This document shows, piece after piece, positions 14,929-24,800 of a stretch of DNA of 34,515 nt. Within the stretch, counting starts at the first letter, position 1; each line of letters starts with the position of its first letter. The notes beneath the pieces are model-generated. The model did no database searches and had not been told where the DNA came from. It was given only the letters and a program-made list of their open reading frames with translations. The stretch covers positions 1 to 34,515 of the forward strand of contig JAPLDT010000090.1 of assembly GCA_026391315.1 (NCBI GenBank). The letters run 5' to 3'. The position numbers and the translations under genes are program-made. Source of the DNA: Bacteroidia bacterium (lineage in GTDB: Bacteria > Bacteroidota > Bacteroidia > Bacteroidales > Prolixibacteraceae).

Positions 14929-17900
14929 TCCATCAATATCAATAAACAATATTGGATTATCAGCGCAATAGTTGTAAGGAGTATGCATAGGATATTTCAT
15001 CTCTAATGGGTCACTTTTCATCCATCTACCAATACGAGGGTCAAAAATACGTTCACCAAAATCATAACTATTCCCAACTCCTTTCACTTCATTGTCATTC
15101 TCCTTCCCGTTGAACCCATATCTGTATTTTCCCCCGCTAAAACTCCTTCCAGGCATCTGCATTCCAAATGCATAATAATCCTGCCCGCTTAGAATTTCCG
15201 GCTGATAAGTGATCGCCCCGCTGGATGTTGATGGTATTTTTCGGTCGGTGATGGTAGCCAGTACATTGCCAAGGTGGTTGGTGAGTTCGTACTGCTTGAA
15301 GCCACGGCTGATGGTCAGGTATGCGTTATCTGTCACATTAACCGGAACTGAGGTGATCAAAGTATCGGGCGCGTACAACCCTATCCGGCTGCTGCCATAG
15401 ATATCTGCCTCGCTCCAGAAAAGCTTTGGCGTTGTTCCCCCTGTTGCTGGGATCTTGTATGCGTAAGTAGCCAATGCATTGCCTTTTGCATCCCTCACGT
15501 AAAATGTTTGGCCATTTTGTAAAGCTGTGCCGTTGGCTACATGCTTCATGACCCGGTTGCCCAGACCATCATACTGGAAGCGAAGATTGGGTCCGCTGCT
15601 CCTGGATATTTGGGTGATCTTGTTCTGCAGGCTCCAGTCAATCTGCGTAATATTTTCGGCGGCATCGCTGATTAAATTACCAATCTGGTTGTAGGCATAA
15701 TTGTTCGGATTTTGTGTGTCAATATCCGTGTTGTAATTGCCTGCCGGTACCTGGTCTTTTACCTGTGCCAGTCTGTTGGTTGCATTGGCCGGTATACTTG
15801 TGGCCGGATTGTATGTGCCATTCGTGGCATCAAAATAAAAGTAATCAAGGTTGTCCATGGCAGGGGTCGCAGCCGTACCATTTTGTACTTTATTGAGGAT
15901 ATTTCCATCCGCATCATAACTAAACGTACCACCGTATGCATCGTTCTGAAGCATGGACATACTGGTGCCACTGATTTTCCATGCATGCTGCGAGGTGATC
16001 CGGTTGAGCTGGTCGTAGGTATAGTTGTAACCATTGTTGCCGAGGGTCTTTATTTGGGTGTACATGCGGCTGATGTTCCCGTTGTAAAGGGGTTTGACTG
16101 TTCCGGCTGATGGCTGTAACCCGTCAAGGCAGGTATTAACTTGTATGGCAGTATAGTCGGATGGGTAATAGTCAAGAACATATCCAAAGGCATCGCGTGC
16201 CACGGGGTTGTTGATGGCACCATAGCCAGGACCATTAAAGCCATTTCCAATCAGCATTCCGATAGTGTACATATACATGGGTATTCCACCAACGGTAAAT
16301 ATTTGCGGTGAGGTTGGTGCAGTGCCCGGGGTTATTGGGGCGATGATGCCATCCTGTCCCATGTCGGTTTTGGTGGTGTCGGTAGTACCGTTCACCCCTT
16401 TGATCCATCCCTGCAACGTGTACATATAATCAAGTCCCTGGACCTTATCGGTACCCAATTCCAACCGGGCAAGCGGACCGTGGCGGTAGTATTTGTATTC
16501 GGCATCGGTTTCCCATACCACGCCGTTCGTGCTTGTCTTAACCTGTATTAAACGGTTGGCAGCATCGTAACTGTACTTGTGGATAAACTGATCCATAAAG
16601 CCCCGTTGGTAGGTTATCTGGTTCACCTTTCCGCTTTGCAGGTCATAATCGTATTCCAGGGATTTGTCGCCAATGATGCCATTGGGGTAATCCTGAATAA
16701 GTTTGTTTGAATTACCGGCAATGTCGTACGAATAATGAGTGGCATGGAAGTATTCCTTGTTGGTGAGCTTTGCCGCTGTTTCAAAACTTAAAACAGATGC
16801 GATGCGTTTGCGCAAATTTCGTTGTCCTGCAGCTCCAAATTTCTGGGAGATGGCTGGCAGGTACGGTTCATCGTATTGCGAAAGGATTATTTCGGTGCGG
16901 GTAGACAAACTGTTAATGAAACTGATCCAGCCATTGAAATTCCTCGTAAAAGTGGAATTGATTGCCCCGGACTTCAGCTTGCCTGATTCGACCATACGTC
17001 CCAATAAATCATATCTGGAATAGCTGAAGAAATCGCCTTCCAGTTTTTGCTGTGCATTTTGTGAAGCGACAATCCTGCCCAAACCATCGTAAAAGAAACG
17101 GCTCTCTCCTGCATCCGGTGTTTTTTGCCAGACTGCCTCGTTCAGCGTATTGAAACGATACATGGTAGTTTTAATGTGAGCAGGCAAATTTGAAGAAGTG
17201 TAGCCTGCCTGCCGGGATAATTGTACCTGCAGGGCCTGGTTATGATCCAGCAATTTTACGCCTGCCGGGGGTACGGTTTTTACAAGGTTCCCCGCCTGAT
17301 CGTAGTAATACAAGGTGTAGTGGTATTGTTTATCCTCATATTTCATGTTAAATACTTCCAGCGCCTTCAGACATTTGGCATAATAACGTTGCAAAAGGTC
17401 TGTTTTCATGCTGTCCACCCAGGAGTTGTAACGATTACTGGCGTTACTATTGGCCGTTGCCAACAGATCCCTCACACAATTGTTGACATAAGGGTAAGGA
17501 GGCATCACAGGTATGCTGTCGCACAACGTTCTCACAGGTGGGCATTGGTTCATTGCCCAGCAATCAACATGACCTTTAACTATGACTATTGCCAGATTGC
17601 TGAGAGTTGTACCACTAAGTACTTTTAGAATGAAATCGCGGGTAACACCATTTTGAACCAGAGACAGATCAGGTGCAATGCTGATGATATTTTTAACATT
17701 GTTCCAGTTGTCGATTCCCGGACTATTTAACAACCTTATCGTACAATTTTTATCGCGACCACTTGGATCAAAAAAGGCCAGATTAATCGTGAAATCAGCT
17801 GCACTGTTCATTGTTGCAGTATGTAACTGTTTGGGAACGGTGTCTTGGAAAACAGAAGGCATCAGGGTTGCAAGCTGGCCTGGAGTGGGATTGACATGGT

Positions 17901-20900
17901 AAGTTGTGATAAAATTGAAGATACCATTCAGATAATCTTTTACTGCAGCCATATAAGGGGAGGGTTGTGAGCAAACAGGTTTTGTTGTACGCTTGCATCC
18001 TGCAAAAAGATTGCATTTTGTAACCACATGAATCGTTGGAGGAAAATCAATGGGATAGTTAACTTTCATGTCAAAACTGCGCGGTCCGGAGTTGACCCCT
18101 GTACAGGATATATTGCTGATGCAGCATACTGATAATGGAGCTATAGTTCCATGAAGAAACGGAATTTCAATCTCCATGCAAGGATCAAGGTCAATCCTGA
18201 TCCATCTATTTCTGGCATCCCCTCCCTGGTATCCGCGAACACTGGTTATCCCCATGGAACTGATGGATGAGGGTATTTGCCCTGATGTTAGAGTGACGGA
18301 AGCGCTGCTTTGCAGAGAACTTATGATAGAATTGAAGAGTTGGTTCAGGTTGCCTGCAATGGCCTTTTGACAAGTAGAATCTGAAACTAGGACGCCATCA
18401 GACGTGCCGCCGCAAAGGGTATTTGCTGCCTGCTGATTGATATTTCCTGACTGATTTTCAATAGCTTGTGCATATTGGCATGGATCATCATAGTTCGTGA
18501 CACTGCTTACGTCCATGGAAATACCTGCATCAGCCATTACATTGAGAATATTGTCCAGGCTGGTGCCAAACCGGTTTTGTTTATCCTTGTATAGCAGCCA
18601 AACAAATGGGTTTAAGAAGGATTGGCAGGGTGGATAATTGTGCAGGGATCCAAAATTTGGTGGATTCGAGGAGAATTGTGCCCAGCCATTGTAGTCTTTT
18701 GCGCCAATACATCGTGAATTGCAGTTATTGGCATCTGCGTATGAATTTTGGCTGGACTGTATGGCCTCATTTTTAGCTGATAAATAGAGCGAGCGGAGGA
18801 AGGTCCATTCGAGGTCTGCTACATTCGGATCAGTTCCAAAACCGTGTGTACCTAAATAAGTTGTTGGCAGGATGCAAGGAGGTGCGCCAGGATTCATCAC
18901 CGGAGTTGAGCCTTGTTGGTTTGAAGGAGGATTGTTGTGGGCACACCAGGCCATCTGCATGGCAAATTCATCAGCGGGTATGGTCGTAGAACAACCGTAA
19001 TTCTTAAGTTTAATTAAGAGGGCAGTTTTAATAGCAGAATTAGCGTTGTTCAAAAACCACGGGTCCTTGTCCAGCAATTGCTCGTACGGTTTAATATTGG
19101 TATTGGGAAGCGGACTGCCCTGGGTAAAATAACCTTTGGTAACAGCATCTCCAAAAAACTGCGTTGAAAGTAGCTGGGAATCAAAATCGAGGGTCGCATC
19201 AATATGATCGGAACTGCACCAACCCAGCAGGCAATGTTCGGGGTGCATAGGGAGTAGCTTTTCTGCATACTCAGGCAGCCAATTGTTAACCAGGTCGCTG
19301 TAATTGGCAAAACTGGACGGTGACAAGGCGAGGTTGATTTGTGCAAGCGTAGGTAGAGTGGGTAAAATGTTGCCAGGATTAAATATTGACAACGGATAGG
19401 TACTGGCATCGATGGTGCCATTGACATTTCTTGCAAATTGTGCATACTGGCCTCCTGGCGAAATATCGGCCAGCATCATGGACCGGATATTGTCGCATCG
19501 ATTGGGATTGGGTTTGCAGTAGGTTGTATCGCATGTTACAGTTTTGACTGGTGGCTGAGCACAATTGGCACAACTCCTGTAGCAATTCATGGTATCAACG
19601 CGTGAAAGCTCATCATGCAATATGGCATTCCACTGAGATTTACAGGTATCTTTCAGTACTTCGGCTATGTATGCCAGGGCAGCTTGCCGATTGACCCTAA
19701 TTTTTTTTGTAATGTTATAAGTACCTATCCCAAGTGTCTTAACGATGTGATGCGGATAGGATCCGGTACTGCTGCTGTTGTTACAGTTCAAATCAGTTTT
19801 TCCGTTACTGTTCAGCAAATCACCAATGGTTCCGGAATAGGAAACCAACGGAGTGCCAGTACAACTTTCTGTATTATTGAGGGTAATGTCAATGTCATAA
19901 ATACAATCAAGACAAACCGGAAATCCGGTACATAACTCTGCATTGAGTGTTTCCGGATTGATCGCATAGTCGAATGTATAATCAGTATTGTCGCTTGTTA
20001 CCACGAACTGGTGTTCAATAACAAGCGTTTTATCGACGGGATTCATCACATTTTTACTCATCAGGGAGATGTCAATGGTATTCGTCGTTTGATTGGCAAG
20101 AGGATCAAGATTATCGGGCGCTTTCCCGGCCAGAGCTGTTGCTATGGTTTTGCCTTCAGGATTGATATAGGCAACGGAAACCTGCCCATTTGGATCCATC
20201 ACAGCGTTTTTCTTGTATCTCAATGCATCACCAACCTCTGTACCAAACATGCGGTCCAGTTCTTCCTGGTTTGGAGCGGCATAATAGAACCTGGTTTCGT
20301 GATTGTTAACAAATTGAAAAGTAGTGCCTACTCCGCTTTGAGCCGTTACTCTTCCTGTATTATCCTGCATATAACTTTGTTGTGTAAACGGAAAACCATC
20401 TGCATCAGGAATAAATGCGTTAAAACCAAGTTTATTCGGATTGTTGTTTGAATAATAGGCAGCTGCACCCATGATACCGGTTGCGGCATCAGGCTGTGGA
20501 AATAACTTATTGGTGTTGGGACATGTGAAGTTTGGTTTATCAAAGTCCTGCCAGTTATATGGTTTTCTTGTCGTATTCGGAGAATTTACATTGTTGCTGA
20601 TATTCAAAAGCGGTAAATATTCGAGTTTTTTAGAATTGGTGGGAACAGGCAGAATATTTACGGCAGGCCTGCCCTGGTAATCGTATATGGTCTCACCGGC
20701 TATTACTTCCCGCTCTTTCGCACTTCCCGGTTGAAAACAATCGGAACTTTCAAACAGTAGTTGGTTATTTGGCAATTGTGGTTCCAGATTTATCCCTGTT
20801 ACAGTCTGTCTTGAACGGAAGGTCCCATCCATATAACCAACTATATCACTGCGCTTTCCATCCTCGGCAAAAGTGGAAGCTGCCTGCCAGTTCAATTTGT

Positions 20901-21828
20901 CGGCCGAATGCGCGTTGCCATGGTAGAACTTATTGACAAAGGTGGAGACCTTTCCATTCTCAGCCCCGCTCCATCTACAATAGACCGGACTTTCAAGATT
21001 ATTTCCGCCCCGTCCAATGGCCCTCACCCTGTAGAGCAAATAGCCTCTTTCAAAAACCAATGGGAAACGATAGTAAGTTTCATTTAGTGAGACTCTTGTG
21101 CTGTTGTCTTTAAAATTGAAAGGAATGTTTAATGGATTTACCGGCACCGAATAATTATCAGTGTAATCATCGGCAAAAGTGTATTCCAATTCATACTTTT
21201 CAGCATCAGGCACACTATTCCAGTTAATTACCAGTTCGTCAGTTGTCTGATCCTCACAGGCAGTAAGTCCCGTTGGAAAAATATTGTAATTAATCCGGGT
21301 AAGTCGTTCCTCCTGAAACCCGATATTTAATTCGATAAAATCGGCCAATTTGGTTTTCAATTGGGTTAAATCGGTTCCTTTATCAGATGTGACGACTACA
21401 TTTGTGATCGTTAATTCGGCTTTATAAGCGTTCCTGAATGCGTAGATGCTGGAAATAATGCTTTTGGTTAGCGTGTCGGTTCTGTTGTTAATCTCCAGTG
21501 TGATGTTTTTGGAAACAGGCGGCGATGAAACATTAATTGGGTAATAACTTAGCCTTGCCGATACGGTTACTTTGGCATTGGTATGAAAGGCCGATTGATT
21601 TTTGAGAAGCAGTTCTACCGTATTTTGAAAGGATGTAACCCTATCTGAATTATTCAACCGGTCGGGATTGATGTTTGGCAGGGTGGCGGGAAAATTGATG
21701 GATCCCTCTTTGTATGCCATCAAGGCATTTCCTGGTAAGAGGAAATCAATTTTGGGATACTGCTTTGCAAATACATTAATAGCAAAGAAAGGCAGTAATA
21801 ATATCAGTATGAATTTATGCATTGCCAT
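14341..21828 (-). CDS. Giant Sec-exported RHS/YD-repeat protein with RHS core and variable C-terminal tip
   Basis: A 2495-residue protein with a signal peptide (about 1-22, ending N-V-F-A). An N-terminal beta region includes an Fn3-like stretch (L-V-I-N-W-N-S-V-P-D-A-E-K-Y). A Cys-rich middle (about 640-1480) has clusters such as C-Y-R-S-C-A-N-C. YD repeats run from about 1504 to 2230 (YYYDQAGNLV, FFYDGLGRIV, RYDLLGRMVE, FQYDGLGNRV). The RHS-associated core follows at about 2235-2300: Y-D-F-G-E-R-I-F-D-P-R-I-G-R-W, S-D-P-L and N-P-I-L-F-I-D-I-D-G. Residues 2301-2495 match no family I recognise and have about 29% GC against about 50% in the core-coding DNA next to them. RHS shells enclose and release C-terminal toxins in known systems; here toxicity is inferred. 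Five bases separate it from the 1985-aa gene upstream. Confidence 0.95.
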   Translation of the reverse strand: MAMHKFILILLLPFFAINVFAKQYPKIDFLLPGNALMAYKEGSINFPATLPNINPDRLNNSDRVTSFQNTVELLLKNQSAFHTNAKVTVSARLSYYPINVSSPPVSKNITLEINNRTDTLTKSIISSIYAFRNAYKAELTITNVVVTSDKGTDLTQLKTKLADFIELNIGFQEERLTRINYNIFPTGLTACEDQTTDELVINWNSVPDAEKYELEYTFADDYTDNYSVPVNPLNIPFNFKDNSTRVSLNETYYRFPLVFERGYLLYRVRAIGRGGNNLESPVYCRWSGAENGKVSTFVNKFYHGNAHSADKLNWQAASTFAEDGKRSDIVGYMDGTFRSRQTVTGINLEPQLPNNQLLFESSDCFQPGSAKEREVIAGETIYDYQGRPAVNILPVPTNSKKLEYLPLLNISNNVNSPNTTRKPYNWQDFDKPNFTCPNTNKLFPQPDAATGIMGAAAYYSNNNPNKLGFNAFIPDADGFPFTQQSYMQDNTGRVTAQSGVGTTFQFVNNHETRFYYAAPNQEELDRMFGTEVGDALRYKKNAVMDPNGQVSVAYINPEGKTIATALAGKAPDNLDPLANQTTNTIDISLMSKNVMNPVDKTLVIEHQFVVTSDNTDYTFDYAINPETLNAELCTGFPVCLDCIYDIDITLNNTESCTGTPLVSYSGTIGDLLNSNGKTDLNCNNSSSTGSYPHHIVKTLGIGTYNITKKIRVNRQAALAYIAEVLKDTCKSQWNAILHDELSRVDTMNCYRSCANCAQPPVKTVTCDTTYCKPNPNRCDNIRSMMLADISPGGQYAQFARNVNGTIDASTYPLSIFNPGNILPTLPTLAQINLALSPSSFANYSDLVNNWLPEYAEKLLPMHPEHCLLGWCSSDHIDATLDFDSQLLSTQFFGDAVTKGYFTQGSPLPNTNIKPYEQLLDKDPWFLNNANSAIKTALLIKLKNYGCSTTIPADEFAMQMAWCAHNNPPSNQQGSTPVMNPGAPPCILPTTYLGTHGFGTDPNVADLEWTFLRSLYLSAKNEAIQSSQNSYADANNCNSRCIGAKDYNGWAQFSSNPPNFGSLHNYPPCQSFLNPFVWLLYKDKQNRFGTSLDNILNVMADAGISMDVSSVTNYDDPCQYAQAIENQSGNINQQAANTLCGGTSDGVLVSDSTCQKAIAGNLNQLFNSIISSLQSSASVTLTSGQIPSSISSMGITSVRGYQGGDARNRWIRIDLDPCMEIEIPFLHGTIAPLSVCCISNISCTGVNSGPRSFDMKVNYPIDFPPTIHVVTKCNLFAGCKRTTKPVCSQPSPYMAAVKDYLNGIFNFITTYHVNPTPGQLATLMPSVFQDTVPKQLHTATMNSAADFTINLAFFDPSGRDKNCTIRLLNSPGIDNWNNVKNIISIAPDLSLVQNGVTRDFILKVLSGTTLSNLAIVIVKGHVDCWAMNQCPPVRTLCDSIPVMPPYPYVNNCVRDLLATANSNASNRYNSWVDSMKTDLLQRYYAKCLKALEVFNMKYEDKQYHYTLYYYDQAGNLVKTVPPAGVKLLDHNQALQVQLSRQAGYTSSNLPAHIKTTMYRFNTLNEAVWQKTPDAGESRFFYDGLGRIVASQNAQQKLEGDFFSYSRYDLLGRMVESGKLKSGAINSTFTRNFNGWISFINSLSTRTEIILSQYDEPYLPAISQKFGAAGQRNLRKRIASVLSFETAAKLTNKEYFHATHYSYDIAGNSNKLIQDYPNGIIGDKSLEYDYDLQSGKVNQITYQRGFMDQFIHKYSYDAANRLIQVKTSTNGVVWETDAEYKYYRHGPLARLELGTDKVQGLDYMYTLQGWIKGVNGTTDTTKTDMGQDGIIAPITPGTAPTSPQIFTVGGIPMYMYTIGMLIGNGFNGPGYGAINNPVARDAFGYVLDYYPSDYTAIQVNTCLDGLQPSAGTVKPLYNGNISRMYTQIKTLGNNGYNYTYDQLNRITSQHAWKISGTSMSMLQNDAYGGTFSYDADGNILNKVQNGTAATPAMDNLDYFYFDATNGTYNPATSIPANATNRLAQVKDQVPAGNYNTDIDTQNPNNYAYNQIGNLISDAAENITQIDWSLQNKITQISRSSGPNLRFQYDGLGNRVMKHVANGTALQNGQTFYVRDAKGNALATYAYKIPATGGTTPKLFWSEADIYGSSRIGLYAPDTLITSVPVNVTDNAYLTISRGFKQYELTNHLGNVLATITDRKIPSTSSGAITYQPEILSGQDYYAFGMQMPGRSFSGGKYRYGFNGKENDNEVKGVGNSYDFGERIFDPRIGRWMKSDPLEMKYPMHTPYNYCADNPILFIDIDGSDWFVNSKTGYVIYVKDASAVTQQVFDKFKMGGNPNDYDRLGSNNMFGDKVSKNLLSRKMVFIDNPEMFMNNIGYKKAEIVNIEETEFVSGGAMGGEERIKSDVLDLNEGVSKITYVKPEELNKKKIIYNKEDKGRYSSITRILYKLTKPYGQDSHETAEIYGNKHEAIDKTTEFGFKIAEFIKTLLEKVEVVKK

Positions 21829-21833
21829 AGTTA

Positions 21834-24800
21834 TTAATGTTTTACAAGGGATGAATTGACCTCCTTGATGGTTACAATACCCTTCTCTGTCTCCTTCTTA
21901 ATGCGTCTCAGTTCCCCTTGATTGTTGTACTCATTCTTGGTGAAGTAATTGTTTTCATCCAGGCTGTAGGTAAGTCTCAGGTTGACATCATCATAAACGT
22001 AGGAAACCATGTTGCCATCTGCCGGAAATATCCTCAGGTCGTCAAAAAAAGTTGCAGCGTTGCCTTGCTTTAAATTGATGGTGACGCTATTGTTGGAAGC
22101 TGTAGTGAATGCCCCCACCACCCTTTGCCAGCCCTCTATCACCGGGCCCTCGGATTTTAAACTGACAGACGCTGAACCACTGCATGCAATGTCAACCGTG
22201 GCATCACTGCAGGAGATAATGGGCTGCGGATTGTTCACTTTTACCCAACAGGAAAAGATGTATTTCTTGTTCGCATCCGGGGCAAAGCCACCAATACATT
22301 CAATACATCCCGAATCATTCACCGGATTACCGTTTGGGCCAGTTGGCGTATTCCCATGGTTACCCCTATCCCCTTTGCAGGCAACCGGAGGGGAGATGGT
22401 AAATGATAAAGAACCCAGGACCTCTAATGAGTATTTGCCTGTATGTGACTCATTATCTGAAATAACCGGATTACCTTTTACCACATTAACTCTTTTCAAT
22501 TCCAAATGCTGGTGCGTTGAACCATTTCCGGTTGATGTAGTGGAAGAAGCTCCAATCTGCCTCATCTGAGATGCAGGAATAGGATGGCCCCTGTCGAATT
22601 CAGTGGTAATTGGACAATAGGCACAGTAATAATCTTCAAAACCATCAAAATAGGTCTCACCATAAGCTGCATTGGTAGCCTGTGCTGTGATCAAAGTATT
22701 TTTATAACCTAATAAACTGGCTGTTTTTCTACCTATTCTATCTTCTGATTCAATGGTTTGTCCGTCAACATTTGTCAAATTGACCTTTTCCTTCCACTCC
22801 CAGTTCGCGTAACCGGGTGTCCAGTTTAAGGATGGATTTGAAGGTAGTCCCCAAAAGTCAGTGTATATTCTGAACAGCCCTTGTTCCCTGATATTTGTAA
22901 TTCCGTTAACCAGGTTAACCGGGGACCTTTCTTCCAAAAAGAACCAGGTTCGTTTGGGTTTATAATTTCCCCTCTTTCCTGCTAAGAAATCATTTTTCCC
23001 CTTCCTGTTTTTGATGGTTGCACAAGAGTCACAGTACATAACGGCATCATCATAATACTCAATAGCAGAGCTGTTCAGGATCTTGTTCTGGCCAAATTCC
23101 AGTTTAATTCCGTTGGCGAGTGGATTCTGATTCCAGGTAATCACCTGGCCTGCAGAAGCCGACAAAAGATTTTTAGCCCCTGAATTATACTCCTGGTATT
23201 CGTTCCCTGAGATAGATGTTTGTGAACTAAAATCATTCACAAAAATTGGAACGGATGAATTCAGGTCTTTCACCCATAGCCGGGGACCCGTACCTGTAGA
23301 CCTTAGCTCATCACCCACTTTTAAAAAGGGTTTAAAAACGGACTGATTTGTGCTGTTGATGTTTAATTTCGCATTTGTATAGGATGGCCCCATCCCGTTG
23401 TACATCCACCATGCAGGATATTTGAAGGAAAATATCGTGTCGTTGAATTCGTTGGCCAGTTTCGTTAAAAGGACTTCTCCTGTTATTTCATCAAAAGCCA
23501 AATTTTCTGTGGTGACCGATGAGCTTTGTTCGAAGATTGTTTTACTTTTTAAAAGGCCATTCCGATGAATTACTTTGTTGACAACGATCGATTGAAATTG
23601 CTTCTCTTCGGTCATCTGGGAATACAAAGGCATGATGATCGGGATGGGAACTATTCCGAAAACGGCCATATTCAAATTGGCATTGTAAGAAGTTGAGACA
23701 GATTGATCATAGCTTTTTTTACCGTCAATGGTATATTCGGCTGATAATCCCATTTTGTTATCGCGGGAGATCCTGCCACTGTGGTCAATTGTAGTGAAGT
23801 GGTCATTGTTCGGAAAGTATTCGGAGACCTCCCCTGAAACACGGTCTCCATTTTGGTTATATACCCAAGTCGCTTTTGGTAACCCACTCATATTGTTCAA
23901 CTCAATCGAATAACCCTGGGAAACAGAGGCAAAATCATGCTGCTGATCAATGGCTACAAATGGAAGCTGAATAGGATTGAACTGGGTTTTATCCCGCTTT
24001 TCATCAATCGTGGTCCGGTTCACTTTTACAGGATAGTCCCTGGCTGTAAAAAATTCATTGACAATTTTTCCGGTTTTGGCTACGTTGAGATTTGTTTCAT
24101 TGGTAATTTGAGTAACCTTTCCGTAGGTAATCTGAGGAGCAGGAAAAAGTGATTCATTTACCGGTTCTTCAACGAAATAATCGTTGTCCGGGGCCAATTT
24201 CTTTTTATCGGAATAAAAGATGGGTTGTTTCAGGGAAATCTCATCACCACCCACCATTGGTTCATAATCAGCAACTCCTGAACTTATTGTCACTTTGCTG
24301 TTGTTTAGCGGATTCGCCTCTTCTGTCGTATAATTATAGGAAGTGGTGTACGATTTATTCTGATGCGTATTGCCGGTCATCGCATTCCAATTATCATCAA
24401 TACTAATTTGTTTTACACGGCTGCCACCGGCAATTTTCTTTTTTACAGGATTGTAGAGACGGATAAAACTCTTACTTAAATCAATATTCCTGCAATAAAA
24501 TTGCTGGAATTGACAGTATTTATTCACTCCCATCGCGGAGGCGGTTATTTGACTGCCCAATTGACTGTATATACTTGGCAAAGATTGAATGAATGATGCA
24601 AAATTGCCCGGCGCTCCAATGGAAGTATTTTGAAAGACTAAGTTATTCCTATTGATACGCATATATTGGAAAGCCGTTTTGAGTATGGGATTACACAGGT
24701 CTGTATTTTTATCATCATCAAGTGCAACAGGCACCAATTCAACCCAGGCATAATTATTATTGCTTGCAACTCCAAAATTTGATATTTTGGCATATCCGGT

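Noticed and set aside
22009-22569. 186-codon open frame on the plus strand inside the 1985-aa gene
   Set aside because: It lies wholly antisense to a gene with clear domains and has no recognisable domain, signal or ribosome site. The same holds for the other plus-strand frames of 60-146 codons throughout the window.
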